From Klugiella xanthotipulae (GTDB lineage: Bacteria; Actinomycetota; Actinomycetes; Actinomycetales; Microbacteriaceae): a stretch of 64,000 nucleotides of DNA. The stretch covers positions 1 through 64,000 of the forward strand of contig NZ_VFPN01000002.1 in NCBI RefSeq assembly GCF_006716695.1, read 5' to 3'. The notes beneath the pieces were generated by a model, which saw only the letters and a list, made by a program, of their open reading frames with translations, did not search any database and was not told the origin of the DNA. The translations under genes were made by a program, and so were the position numbers. Positions 43,531 to 51,219 of this stretch are shown here, piece after piece. Every line of letters starts with the position of its first letter. Position 1 is the first letter of the stretch.

Positions 43531-43713
43531 AACTCCCCCTCTGTCATAGGCCTGAGAGCTTCGCGGGCGATAGCCTGCTTTCACCGTGGGCGAGGACGCG
43601 CGAGACACGCCCTACTTTTCAGAGTGGCCTATTCGATGCGGTACAACTACCTGAGAGATTGGCGGGGAGGCTTGCTCCTTCGGTGCCGTGTTGAACACGG
43701 CTCTCCCGCATCA
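43531..43713 (-). promoter_or_regulatory. Tandem glycine riboswitch upstream of gcvT
   Basis: Read on the minus strand, the first aptamer has GGGAGAG, CACCGAAGGAGCAAGCC and AATCTCTCAGGTA in order, the core signature of the glycine aptamer. The second has CACGGTGAAAGCAGGC, GCTCTCAGGCC and AGAGGGGGA. A short linker (near 43625-43632) joins them. Glycine binding should switch on the gcv operon. A hairpin (43501-43525, arms AGCATC/GATGCT with an inner CGTC/GACG stem) between the aptamers and the GTG start is the probable expression platform. Confidence 0.9.
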
Positions 43714-43778
43714 CGTGCGGCCCAGTATGCGGTTATGAGGCATAAGCATACACTCACGCCGCTCCGGGGTGGGGTGCG

Positions 43779-43784
43779 TAGAGT
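43779..43784 (+). promoter_or_regulatory. -10 box TAGAGT (leaderless layout)
   Basis: TAGAGT, six bases, ATG at 43791. The promoter diverges from that of the glycine riboswitch. Confidence 0.5.
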
Positions 43785-43790
43785 TGTGGG

Positions 43791-44243
43791 ATGCGCATCT
43801 GGAGCCTTGACCCCTCATACCTTGACAACACGGGCCTGGCGGTCTGCTGGCGCGAAACGCTACTCGCCCAGGAGGCACTCGCGGGAAACACAACGGACGA
43901 CAGCAACCACCCGCAGCTGATAAGGTTCCGCGGCACGGACAATCCACCCTCGGCAATTTCCACCTATCTGCACCTGCTTGCTGACGAGGCGGATGCCAGA
44001 GGTTATTCGTTCGACCGCGAACTCGTGGCGCTACCCGCGGACCCCGAGATGAGGATTACCGTCACGACCGCTCAGCTACGCTACGAATTTGACGGACTGT
44101 GTGCCCAGTTGACCGTTCGAGACCCGGGACGTGCCGAGCAATTGCTCGCCGTTCACGACGCGGACACGATTCCAATGGAAGCCGCACTCTTCCGCGCGGT
44201 CGAGGGGCCCATCGAAAGATGGGAGACTCAACGGGAATTCTAA
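43791..44243 (+). CDS. Pyrimidine dimer DNA glycosylase/endonuclease V family protein
   Basis: The 150-residue protein begins MRIWSLDPSYLDNTGLAVCW, then RETLLAQEALAGNT and HPQLIRFRGTDNPPSAISTY, the pattern of the PF03013-like family related to T4 endonuclease V. Members are annotated as pyrimidine dimer glycosylases that cut DNA at UV lesions, but activity of the bacterial branch is mostly untested. The usual LHPRYLD has become LDPSYLD here: the His that follows the Ser-Leu is Asp. The gene appears leaderless and is monocistronic. Confidence 0.75.
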   Translation: MRIWSLDPSYLDNTGLAVCWRETLLAQEALAGNTTDDSNHPQLIRFRGTDNPPSAISTYLHLLADEADARGYSFDRELVALPADPEMRITVTTAQLRYEFDGLCAQLTVRDPGRAEQLLAVHDADTIPMEAALFRAVEGPIERWETQREF

Positions 44244-44255
44244 CGGACCTGGAGC

Positions 44256-44807
44256 CTAGTGGACTGACGCGGCAAGGGCCGCGTACAGGCCGTGCAACTC
44301 GTCGAAGAGGGCCGAGTCTTCCGAGCATCCGGAGGTGGGCATCGCAATGCCGTAGTAGTATTCGCCCACCTGGTTAACGTGGGTCGCATCCGCTGCCGTT
44401 GTGCGGGAGAACCCCCACCCCACCCGCGCCGCGGCGCAGGACTCTGGGAGCGTCTGCACGAGCGCGGTATCGACGAGTACGGTGTCGCCCTCAATCGAGT
44501 ACGCCGGTGCCCCCAGCTTGGTCGAGTAGTCGAAGGTGACTCCCCATTGACTCACGGCAAGCGATTTGGTTGGCCCAACCTCCACCTCAGGAACATCTGA
44601 GTTTACGGGGGTTTCTTCCTCAACCGCCGGGGGCGTTGAGGTGGCCACGGGGGCTGAGGTCAGCACCGAAGTGGTCTCGACCGCCTCTGGCTCGTCACTT
44701 CGGGCCCCGTTGACGATCACCACAACAAAGACGGCGATCACAATCGCCACGAGGGCGATGATGGACACAATCATCCAGGGAAATGCTTTGCTGTTGCGGT
44801 CAAACAT
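44256..44807 (-). CDS. Hypothetical membrane-anchored protein
   Basis: I do not recognise this 183-residue protein. It has an N-terminal cytoplasmic stub MFDRNSKAFPW, one membrane helix (about residues 12-33), a Ser/Thr/Pro/Glu-rich linker (about 40-80) and an extracytoplasmic domain of about 100 residues with the motif SLAVSQWGVTFDYSTKLGAP. Two Cys (in PESCAAARVGWGF and PTSGCSED) could form a disulfide. The layout suits a surface-exposed sensor or binding module. It has a ribosome binding site (GAGGA) and a possible -10 box TAAGCT upstream. It follows the acyl-CoA synthetase promoter-distally in neither operon. Confidence 0.6.
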   Translation of the reverse strand: MFDRNSKAFPWMIVSIIALVAIVIAVFVVVIVNGARSDEPEAVETTSVLTSAPVATSTPPAVEEETPVNSDVPEVEVGPTKSLAVSQWGVTFDYSTKLGAPAYSIEGDTVLVDTALVQTLPESCAAARVGWGFSRTTAADATHVNQVGEYYYGIAMPTSGCSEDSALFDELHGLYAALAASVH

Positions 44808-44895
44808 GGGAGTTCCTCACGGTGTGCTGCTTAGGGGATGTGACTAGCTTAGGGGCCGCGAGTCCGACATACCCGAGAGCAAGCCGGGATGTGAA

Positions 44896-46638
44896 TTAGC
44901 GAACGGGCTTTTTGAGGTCAGGGAAATGATCCTCGCGCCACTCACCCTCAACGATGATTCCGGCCTCCGCAGCCTCGTTCTCGCGCTGACGCAGTTCAAC
45001 CCGGCGAATCTTGCCGGAAATCGTCTTGGGTAGTTCGGCAAACTCCACCCGGCGAATCCGCATGTAGGGTGGCAGGTTCTCGCGACAGTGCTGCAGCACG
45101 GCGCGGGCCGTCTCCCGGCCGGGCTCCCAGCCTGCGGTGAGCGCAACGTAAGCCTTCGGGATGGTCTGACGCACCGGATCCGGTGCCGGAACAACGGCCG
45201 CCTCGGCCACGGCAGGATGCTCGATCAGAATCGACTCCACCTCAAATGGCGAAACTTTGAAGTCGGAGGACTTAAACACGTCATCGGTACGGCCAATGTA
45301 ACTGATGAGACCGTTCTCGTCGCGACTGGCAACGTCACCGGTATGGAAGTATCCGCCCTCGCGAGCCTGCGCGTCACGCTGCTCATCCGCCACGTAGCCG
45401 GTCATCAAGTTGACGGGATGACGGGCCAGGTCGAGGCAAATCTCACCCTCCTCCACGGGCCCGTCGGGTGCGGGCTGCCCCGTACGGGTATCGAGGAGAA
45501 CCACGGCCGCACCGGGTAGCGGGCGGCCCATCGAGCCGGCTTTGATGGGCGAGCCGGGGGTGTTAGCAATGAGTGCGGTCGTCTCGGTCTGGCCGTAGCC
45601 GTCTCGGATGGGTAGACCCCACATCCGCTGAATCTGGGCAATCACCTCGGGGTTAAGTGGCTCCCCCGCGGAGAGAAGCTCCCGCATGGCCCCGGGGCCT
45701 CGTGTCTCCGTCATCTGGATGAGCATCCGCCACACTGTCGGCGGGGCGCAAAAGGTGTTCACCTGGGCACGGACAAGCTGTTCCTCCAAAGCCACCGGAT
45801 CAAACTTGGTGTAGTTGTAGACGAAGACGGTGGCCTCAGCGATCCAGGGAGCGAAGAAGCAGCTCCACGCGTGCTTGCCCCAGCCGGGCGAACTGATTGC
45901 CAGGTGCACATCGCCGGGCTGCACGCCCAACCAGTACATCGTCGCGAGGTGACCGACCGGGTAGGAGACCTGGCTGTGCTCCACCATCTTGGGCTTACTC
46001 GTCGTGCCGGAAGTGAAATAGATGAGGACAGGATCGCTCGCCTCAGTGTCGCACCAGCGGTCGCCATCGGGTGGGGATGCCAGGGCGCTTGATGCGTTGG
46101 CCTCGGCGTAGTGAGCCCAGCCGGGCACCTCGCCCACACTGATCCGGCCATAGTCGCCGGGGACATCCTGAAACTTGGGGGCGTCTTCGGCGTTGGCGAT
46201 CACGTGACGCACCTCGCCGCGCACCACACGGTCAACCAGCTCATGTGGCCCCAGGACGGTTGTGGTGGGCATAATAACAGCCCCCAGCTTGATGATGGCG
46301 AGCATGAGTTCCCACAGCTCGACCTGGTTACCTAACATGAGCAGCACCCGGTCACCGCGGTTGACTCCCTGCGCACGCAACCAGGCCGCGGCGGCGTCCG
46401 AGCGGGCCGCCATCTCGCGGTAGGTAATCTTCTGCTCGCTACCGTCCTCCTCGACCAACCAGAGTGCGGTGCGGTCGTTATCCCGTGCCACCACGTCGAA
46501 CCAGTCGCTCGCCCAATTGAAGCGGGGGCCAACATCCGGCCAGTCGAACCCGACAATCGCCGTCTCATAGTCGGTGCGCCGGGCCAGCAGACTGTCCCTG
46601 GCCGCCCGGAAGGCGGTGGTTGCGGTGGTTGCACTCAT
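44896..46638 (-). CDS. AMP-dependent acyl-CoA synthetase, acetyl/medium-chain type
   Basis: The 580-residue enzyme activates a carboxylic acid to acyl-AMP and then acyl-CoA. Motifs: the P-loop-like IYFTSGTTSKPKMVEH near residue 212, the adenine-binding DGYGQTETT near 345, YIGRTDDVFKSSDFKVSP near 445 (hinge), and the catalytic Lys in PKTISGKIRRVELR near 545. The length and the N-terminal GPRFNWASDWFDVVARDN resemble MACS-type synthetases, which act on acetate to medium-chain acids. The ATG has GAGGAG as ribosome binding site. The true substrate cannot be fixed by sequence alone. Confidence 0.88.
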   Translation of the reverse strand: MSATTATTAFRAARDSLLARRTDYETAIVGFDWPDVGPRFNWASDWFDVVARDNDRTALWLVEEDGSEQKITYREMAARSDAAAAWLRAQGVNRGDRVLLMLGNQVELWELMLAIIKLGAVIMPTTTVLGPHELVDRVVRGEVRHVIANAEDAPKFQDVPGDYGRISVGEVPGWAHYAEANASSALASPPDGDRWCDTEASDPVLIYFTSGTTSKPKMVEHSQVSYPVGHLATMYWLGVQPGDVHLAISSPGWGKHAWSCFFAPWIAEATVFVYNYTKFDPVALEEQLVRAQVNTFCAPPTVWRMLIQMTETRGPGAMRELLSAGEPLNPEVIAQIQRMWGLPIRDGYGQTETTALIANTPGSPIKAGSMGRPLPGAAVVLLDTRTGQPAPDGPVEEGEICLDLARHPVNLMTGYVADEQRDAQAREGGYFHTGDVASRDENGLISYIGRTDDVFKSSDFKVSPFEVESILIEHPAVAEAAVVPAPDPVRQTIPKAYVALTAGWEPGRETARAVLQHCRENLPPYMRIRRVEFAELPKTISGKIRRVELRQRENEAAEAGIIVEGEWREDHFPDLKKPVR

Positions 46639-46812
46639 GCAGATCTCCTCTGGTCGCAGGGATTCTCCACTCTATCGGCACTCGAAGAGACGGCTGGCCA
46701 GATATGGCCGATACCCGATGCGGATCGGCGTAAAGTCGGGATATTCAAGACATATTATATTCAGGTATCTGTTTGTGATAACGTAACAACCCGACAGGTA
46801 GGAGCGGAGACA

Positions 46813-47190
46813 ATGCCCGATTCCACATCCCCCGAGTCAGCGGCTGACCAGGTCGATTCGCGCGCCCGAGGCGAGCATCTCTTGCACCGTCTGGCTGGCG
46901 AGTTCTCCGAGGAGACCGGCGTCATCGAGGGGCGTATGTTCAACGGCACGGGTCTCAGCCTGAACGGAAAAATCTTCGCCTTTGTCAGCCGGTCCGGCGA
47001 CCTCGTTATCAAGACTTCTGTAGCGGATGTGCGCGTCCTGATCGAAACCGCACAAGCACAGCCCATGACAATGGGCAGGCGCACCATGCGGGAGTGGGCC
47101 AGCGTGTATCCGACCCCGGAGGGCGACCTCGAGCCGTGGCGGAGCCTACTCCGGCACGCCTGGTCATTCGCGCGGGCCAACGACCGCTAA
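46813..47190 (+). CDS. TfoX N-terminal-like small protein
   Basis: The 125-residue protein has the TfoX_N-like pattern: VIEGRMFNGTGLSLNGKIFA followed by FVSRSGDLVIKTSVADVRVL, then MREWASVYPTPEGD and a C-terminal helix SLLRHAWSFARAND. In other bacteria TfoX is a competence regulator, but short stand-alone TfoX_N proteins in actinobacteria have no proven role. The gene has a good ribosome binding site (GGAGCGGAG) and its own promoter region, which includes a possible -10 box TAACGT (46779-46784) in an AT-rich 170-bp gap. Confidence 0.7.
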   Translation: MPDSTSPESAADQVDSRARGEHLLHRLAGEFSEETGVIEGRMFNGTGLSLNGKIFAFVSRSGDLVIKTSVADVRVLIETAQAQPMTMGRRTMREWASVYPTPEGDLEPWRSLLRHAWSFARANDR

Positions 47191-47244
47191 CCCTCCGCGG
47201 CGGGACTTTAGCCGATCTCAGCATTCTCACAGCAGAAAAATCCG

Positions 47245-47250
47245 TACCCT
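47245..47250 (+). promoter_or_regulatory. -10 box TACCCT (leaderless layout)
   Basis: TACCCT, six bases, ATG at 47257. Confidence 0.5.
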
Positions 47251-47256
47251 GGACAC

Positions 47257-47601
47257 ATGGAATGCCCAATCGACAACAACACGCTCGTGATGAGCGAACG
47301 CAACGGAATCGAAATTGACTACTGCCCGCAGTGCCGCGGAGTCTGGCTGGATCGCGGTGAACTCGACAAAATCATCGAGCGCGCCGGAGTCGTTGCCCCG
47401 CCTGCACCGGCAGCATCCGGATATGCGGAGCCGGGATACGCCCCGCAGGGCTACCCGGAACCCAGCTACCAGCCCCCCGCCTACCCGGAGCAGCGCTACA
47501 ACGAGCCCCGGTATGACGACCGACGACACAACGACCACAACAACGGTCACTACGGCAAAAAGAAGAAGCGCGAAAACTGGTTGAGCGAACTTTTCGACTA
47601 G
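47257..47601 (+). CDS. Transcription factor zinc-finger (zf-TFIIB) protein with Tyr/Pro repeats
   Basis: The 114-residue protein begins with a zinc ribbon of the zf-TFIIB family: CPIDNNTLVMSERNGIEIDY then CPQCRGVWLDRGELDKII, with Cys3, Cys24 and Cys27 as ligands and His or Cys at the first CP.D position. The rest (about residues 50-90) is a low-complexity stretch of GYPEPSYQPPAYPEQ-like repeats (Tyr-Pro-Glu/Gln every five to seven residues). It ends with a basic KKKKRENWLSELFD tail. The repeat region suggests a disordered interaction or condensation segment. The real role of the family is unknown. Confidence 0.82.
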   Translation: MECPIDNNTLVMSERNGIEIDYCPQCRGVWLDRGELDKIIERAGVVAPPAPAASGYAEPGYAPQGYPEPSYQPPAYPEQRYNEPRYDDRRHNDHNNGHYGKKKKRENWLSELFD

Positions 47602-47711
47602 GTTATACGGGGCGTGCGCGGGATGAGACGAATATCCCTCTACGCCTTCCCTCCGGGGGTCTCCTCGTTCATAATCAGACCAAGAGACACCACATACCCG
47701 GAGGTTTGATC

Positions 47712-48131
47712 ATGAACACCAGCTTGAATGCATACCTGAGTTTCCGTGACAGTGCGCGCGCGGCACTCGACTTTTACCAGAGCGTGTTTGGCGGGGAAAT
47801 TACCCGCAGCACCTTTGCCGAGTTTGAGGTCAGCGAAGACCCCGCCGAGAAAGACAAGGTGATGCACTCCATGCTCGAAGCACCGGGTGGCCTATCCCTC
47901 ATGGCGGCGGACACTCCCAACAGCATGGAGTTGACCCAGGGCAGCAATTTTGCACTCTCACTCAGCGGCGACGACGAGCCCGAGTTGCGCGGCTACTTCG
48001 ACGAACTGGCCGTGGGTGGAAGCGTCAGACAGCCCCTCACAACAGCACCCTGGGGTGACAGCTTTGGCATGCTCGTTGACAAATTCGGCATCAGCTGGAT
48101 GGTCAATATCGCGGGCCAGCCCCAGCAGTAG
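47712..48131 (+). CDS. VOC superfamily protein, PhnB-like
   Basis: The ATG at 47712 follows GGAGG and gives 139 residues. It has the PhnB/glyoxalase-like layout: AYLSFRDSARAALDFYQSVF, GGEITRSTFAEFEV, MHSMLEAPGGLSLMAADTP and the C-terminal PWGDSFGMLVDKFGISWMVN. This metal-binding fold includes resistance proteins and isomerases; this subclass is usually annotated as 3-demethylubiquinone-methyltransferase-like with no known reaction. Its 3' end overlaps by 29 bp with the convergent unknown membrane gene. Confidence 0.88.
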   Translation: MNTSLNAYLSFRDSARAALDFYQSVFGGEITRSTFAEFEVSEDPAEKDKVMHSMLEAPGGLSLMAADTPNSMELTQGSNFALSLSGDDEPELRGYFDELAVGGSVRQPLTTAPWGDSFGMLVDKFGISWMVNIAGQPQQ

Positions 48132-49059
48132 CGGATGCCGCGTCGAACCGGGAAGACAACACCCGGATCACTGCGGCCTGCTCGAAAGCGGTCAGCCCCG
48201 GATACTCCCGACGGAGGAACGCGTAGGCAGCCGGTAGGCCCTTCTTACGCCAGGCCGCCAGTATCGCGTCCTGCCGAACCGGATCAAGACGGCCGACAAA
48301 GGCACCAACCGATCCGCCGTAATGGACGCCGAGCCAGTCCCGACGCAGTTCGTGGCGTGACCACAGAAACGCCAGGATGCAACAGCTCAGAATCGCCGCG
48401 CACAACACGGCGCCGATCAGGCCACGGGTCACAAAGGAGACCATCGGGGGCAGGGAATCCGTTGGTATCACGCGGCCAGCCACCACCAGGAACACGACCG
48501 CAGCCAGTACGGCGGGGACGGCCCAGAGAAGCACCAGCATCCAGACCCGTGCGCGGGCGTCCATCCGCTGGGCCAACCGAGTCATGAGACCATAATCGGT
48601 GGCGAGCGGCGGGTTCGGGGTGATGGCGGCGGACGGTGTTCCGTCCGGGTACGGTGTGGCCTGTTCAAGCACTCGCCCCGCGAGAGAGCCTCCCATGAAA
48701 GGGTATTGACGGTTCAGAAATCTGATGGAGGGCTGAGACGGTCGGGCCGGACCAGCCAGCGTGAGAAGAAACTCACGATCCACCGTGTCAAGGATGCGGT
48801 CAATTGAGCCGCCCACGGCCTCCCGCAGCCAGGCTGCACTCAGGGCTCGAGAGTACACCATCTGAACGGGTACTGACAGGGACAGAAAGAACAGTGTTCC
48901 GAGCCACAACGGGAGGTAGAGGGGTTCACTCATGAGTTCAGAAACACGTGCACTGTCGAGGGATAACACGGCCAGTTGGCAGCCTAGGCAGAGGCTGACG
49001 GGGATGGTCAGGATCGGAAGGGTATAGAAAATCCGTGTGGATCGGGAGGTAGCGGTCAC
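48103..49059 (-). CDS. Unknown four-helix membrane protein
   Basis: I do not recognise this 318-residue protein. Four hydrophobic segments lie at about residues 12-33, 45-66, 170-192 and 208-232. They enclose a cytoplasmic or extracytoplasmic region of about 100 residues with RFLNRQYPFMGGSLAGRVLE, and a polar C-terminal domain of 85 residues with SVGAFVGRLDPVRQDAILAA and RREYPGLTAFEQAAVIRVLS. GTG 49059 lies 6 nt after TACGAT, so it seems to have its own leaderless promoter although another unknown gene lies 30 bp upstream on the same strand. The pair may work together. No transporter or enzyme motif is visible. Confidence 0.65.
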   Translation of the reverse strand: MTATSRSTRIFYTLPILTIPVSLCLGCQLAVLSLDSARVSELMSEPLYLPLWLGTLFFLSLSVPVQMVYSRALSAAWLREAVGGSIDRILDTVDREFLLTLAGPARPSQPSIRFLNRQYPFMGGSLAGRVLEQATPYPDGTPSAAITPNPPLATDYGLMTRLAQRMDARARVWMLVLLWAVPAVLAAVVFLVVAGRVIPTDSLPPMVSFVTRGLIGAVLCAAILSCCILAFLWSRHELRRDWLGVHYGGSVGAFVGRLDPVRQDAILAAWRKKGLPAAYAFLRREYPGLTAFEQAAVIRVLSSRFDAASATAGAGPRY

Positions 49060-49065
49060 GTCTGG

Positions 49066-49071
49066 ATCGTA
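49066..49071 (-). promoter_or_regulatory. -10 box TACGAT (leaderless layout)
   Basis: On the minus strand TACGAT, six bases, GTG at 49059. Confidence 0.45.
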
Positions 49072-49089
49072 GCATCCGCCCGCCCCCTC

Positions 49090-49641
49090 TCACCCTGTCC
49101 GCTGAGCCTCACGAATCCGGCAGATCGTAATTCCCCGTTGCGTACGACGAACAGCCACCCGGTACTCGACGGACGGCCCGTTGAGCACCACTGTGATGGT
49201 GCCGTCGTCACGATTTTCCTCGGTTGACCACAGGTCGAGGTCCGTCTCCACCAGATCGGGATGTCGAAGCAGCACTGTGTGGGTTGCCTGACTCACCGCA
49301 TCAAGGGTGTCGGGCGGTTTACGGGCCCTGCGCCGCCCAAATAAGTGGTCAATCCACGCCCCCAGGAAGAGGTAGAAGGCCCCTGACACGTAGGGCTGGG
49401 CCAGAAATTGCAACAGGTAGTCGGCAAGGTTTCCGGAGGCTCCCCACTCAACGATGTTGCGTGTCGCGTGGAGACGATAGGGAACGGGAGACAGACGTCC
49501 GGGAATCGACCGAGCCACCCGCTCCACCTGGTCCAGCGGCAGGCAACCGTCAAGATCGACAACAAACTCCTCAATGATTGCGCCGACGTCAGTGACCGGC
49601 TGGATGACTAACCGGGTGCGCCCCGCACCCCAATCACTCAC
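49090..49641 (-). CDS. Unknown protein with one hydrophobic segment
   Basis: I do not recognise this 183-residue protein (GTG start). It has an N-terminal domain with VIQPVTDVGAIIEEFVVDLD, a hydrophobic stretch near residues 85-98 (YVSGAFYLFLGAWIDHLFG) followed by a basic RRRARKPPDT, and a C-terminal domain with YRVAVRRTQRGITICRIREA. The central segment could be a single membrane anchor or a buried helix. It precedes the four-helix membrane gene by 30 bp on the same strand, which suggests a shared role. There is no convincing ribosome binding site, so the start is uncertain. Confidence 0.55.
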   Translation of the reverse strand: MSDWGAGRTRLVIQPVTDVGAIIEEFVVDLDGCLPLDQVERVARSIPGRLSPVPYRLHATRNIVEWGASGNLADYLLQFLAQPYVSGAFYLFLGAWIDHLFGRRRARKPPDTLDAVSQATHTVLLRHPDLVETDLDLWSTEENRDDGTITVVLNGPSVEYRVAVRRTQRGITICRIREAQRTG

Positions 49642-49786
49642 GAACGTCGCGCCGAAAAGACCCCCGAATGCGACCTAGTGCGAGGGCTGCTATGTGGTCG
49701 GCACAAGGCGGAAAATCAAGATTTTTCGGGTTTTTTGACTCCATGTGAGCAGCATATTCTCTACCACTGACAGTGCTCAGATCCAC

Positions 49787-50890
49787 CTACCGGATACGGT
49801 ATCCGGCACCCCACACCCCGCGAATATTCATGGTGTCGCTGATGTCGTGGGTGGGGTCGCCCTCCACCAGGAAGGCATCCGCCCGGAGCCCCGGCAGAAT
49901 GGCACCACGATCAGTAAGGTCGAAGAGAGCGGCAGGCACCACAGTGGCCGCGCGCAGAGCCTCAACGGGAGTCAACCCTGCCGCCACGAGCAACGACAAT
50001 TCGTCATGTACCGCCACACCGTGCTCCACGTTGAAGGGTGCTCCGGGGGCGTCGTTGGAGTCAGTACCCACCACAATCGGAATGCCGGCGTCCCGCATCG
50101 CCTTCACCGCGTCCTCGGTGAAGTGGTAGGCGCAGCTCTCAGGTACCTGCCGATTGTGCAGCCTCACCACGCCGCGCATCATCACCAGGGTGGGTACAGC
50201 GATGATGCCGCGGTCGGCGATATCGGCAACGAGGTCGGGGCCGGTGGGTCCATCAATCGGGGCGTGTGTGAGCACATTGACCCCGGCGTTGATACTACGG
50301 CGGTAACCGGCAAGGGTGGGTGCGTGCGCAACAACTCGAAGGTCGCGGGCGTGCGCGGCGGCGGCGAGGGCCGCGAGGGTGTCGATGCCGAGGGCGACAT
50401 CCCCCACATCTTCTGGATCCTCGACAATGATCTTGATGAAATCAGACCTCTCGGCAACGCGATCACGGACAAAACGCTCCGCCTGATCTGGGCCGGTCAA
50501 TGCGGTCGAGGGCGGAAAGCCATTGAGCGTTGTCTGGGCACCACCCGGACCAGATGCGGGGCTTCCCGAGCTACGGATATCCGTCAGGCCCGGCCTCGCC
50601 CGCAGGGTGTCAACCAGTTGAGGTGGGTAGCTGCCCATATCGAACGCCGTCGTCACCCCCCAGCGGGCCATCAACTCCAGATCGGCCAGACCGGTCAGGT
50701 GGATATGCGCGTCAATCAGGCCGGGGAGGAGGGTCATCCCCTCACCGTCAATCACCACCTCGGTGGCCGGTTCATCAACAAAGAGACCTTCTTTCGCGTG
50801 CACCGCGCGCAACTCGCTGAGCCCGTCACCGTCAAACACTCGAACGTTGTCGATCGTGAAAGTGGTGGCCCCTGCTCTGTGTGAACGCAT
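49787..50890 (-). CDS. Amidohydrolase family protein, imidazolonepropionase-like
   Basis: The 367-residue metal-dependent hydrolase has the amidohydrolase TIM-barrel motifs in order: HxH in LPGLIDAHIHLTGLAD near residue 62, a possible carbamylated or ligand Lys in SDFIKIIVEDPEDVG near 152, His in VVAHAPTLAGYRRS near 190, His in NVLTHAPIDGP near 210 and Asp in VVGTDSNDAPGAP near 275. A small beta-sandwich made from the two ends (TIDNVRVFDGDGL and AILPGLRADAFLVEGDP) completes the fold. The substrate is unknown; the family includes imidazolonepropionase and prolidase-like enzymes. TAGGGT lies 7 nt before the ATG. Confidence 0.85.
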   Translation of the reverse strand: MRSHRAGATTFTIDNVRVFDGDGLSELRAVHAKEGLFVDEPATEVVIDGEGMTLLPGLIDAHIHLTGLADLELMARWGVTTAFDMGSYPPQLVDTLRARPGLTDIRSSGSPASGPGGAQTTLNGFPPSTALTGPDQAERFVRDRVAERSDFIKIIVEDPEDVGDVALGIDTLAALAAAAHARDLRVVAHAPTLAGYRRSINAGVNVLTHAPIDGPTGPDLVADIADRGIIAVPTLVMMRGVVRLHNRQVPESCAYHFTEDAVKAMRDAGIPIVVGTDSNDAPGAPFNVEHGVAVHDELSLLVAAGLTPVEALRAATVVPAALFDLTDRGAILPGLRADAFLVEGDPTHDISDTMNIRGVWGAGYRIR

Positions 50891-50897
50891 AGTCTCG

Positions 50898-50903
50898 ACC
50901 CTA
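50898..50903 (-). promoter_or_regulatory. -10 box TAGGGT for the amidohydrolase (leaderless layout)
   Basis: On the minus strand TAGGGT, seven bases, ATG at 50890. Confidence 0.45.
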
Positions 50904-50981
50904 CCCGCGCGGATGAGGAATGGCTAGGGATTAACATTTACATGGTTACGCTTCGATGTGCCGACGCTCGGTGGACCGCCC

Positions 50982-51219
50982 TAGACTCGTGAGCATGAGC
51001 CGCATTGATGAGCGCTTCGCCGCACGTTTGGGTGACCGAGGAGCACTCACCAGATACGCCTACTACCAGCGGGGGCCGGGTAGCCGCGATCGCCATCCAG
51101 ACCCGCCGAACCGACGTGCGGCGATACCACCGTATTCAGTCCAGAAGGGCGCGGTGCGGAGTCCAGCCAACGGGAAGAGGCCCCCGAATGTTGGCCCGGT
51201 GTCGGTCGGCATCCGCTGA
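50982..51219 (+). other. Orphan promoter-like start and short open frame
   Basis: TAGACT (50982-50987) stands 7 nt before an ATG at 50995 that opens a 74-codon frame (MSRIDERFAARLGDRGAL and on) ending at 51219. The first 25 residues look natural, the rest is Pro/Arg-rich and overlaps the 3' end of the SUMF1-like gene on the other strand. It may be the stump of a decayed gene. Otherwise I see nothing in the gap 50904-51135. Confidence 0.25.

Noticed and set aside
46765-46790. TTGT-GATAACGTA-ACAA as a regulator site upstream of the TfoX-like gene
   Set aside because: Only four bases pair at each end; it is more simply part of a promoter (TAACGT).
49745-50884. Open frame of 379 codons opposite the amidohydrolase gene
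   Set aside because: The amidohydrolase has ordered metal-ligand motifs; the mirror frame has none.
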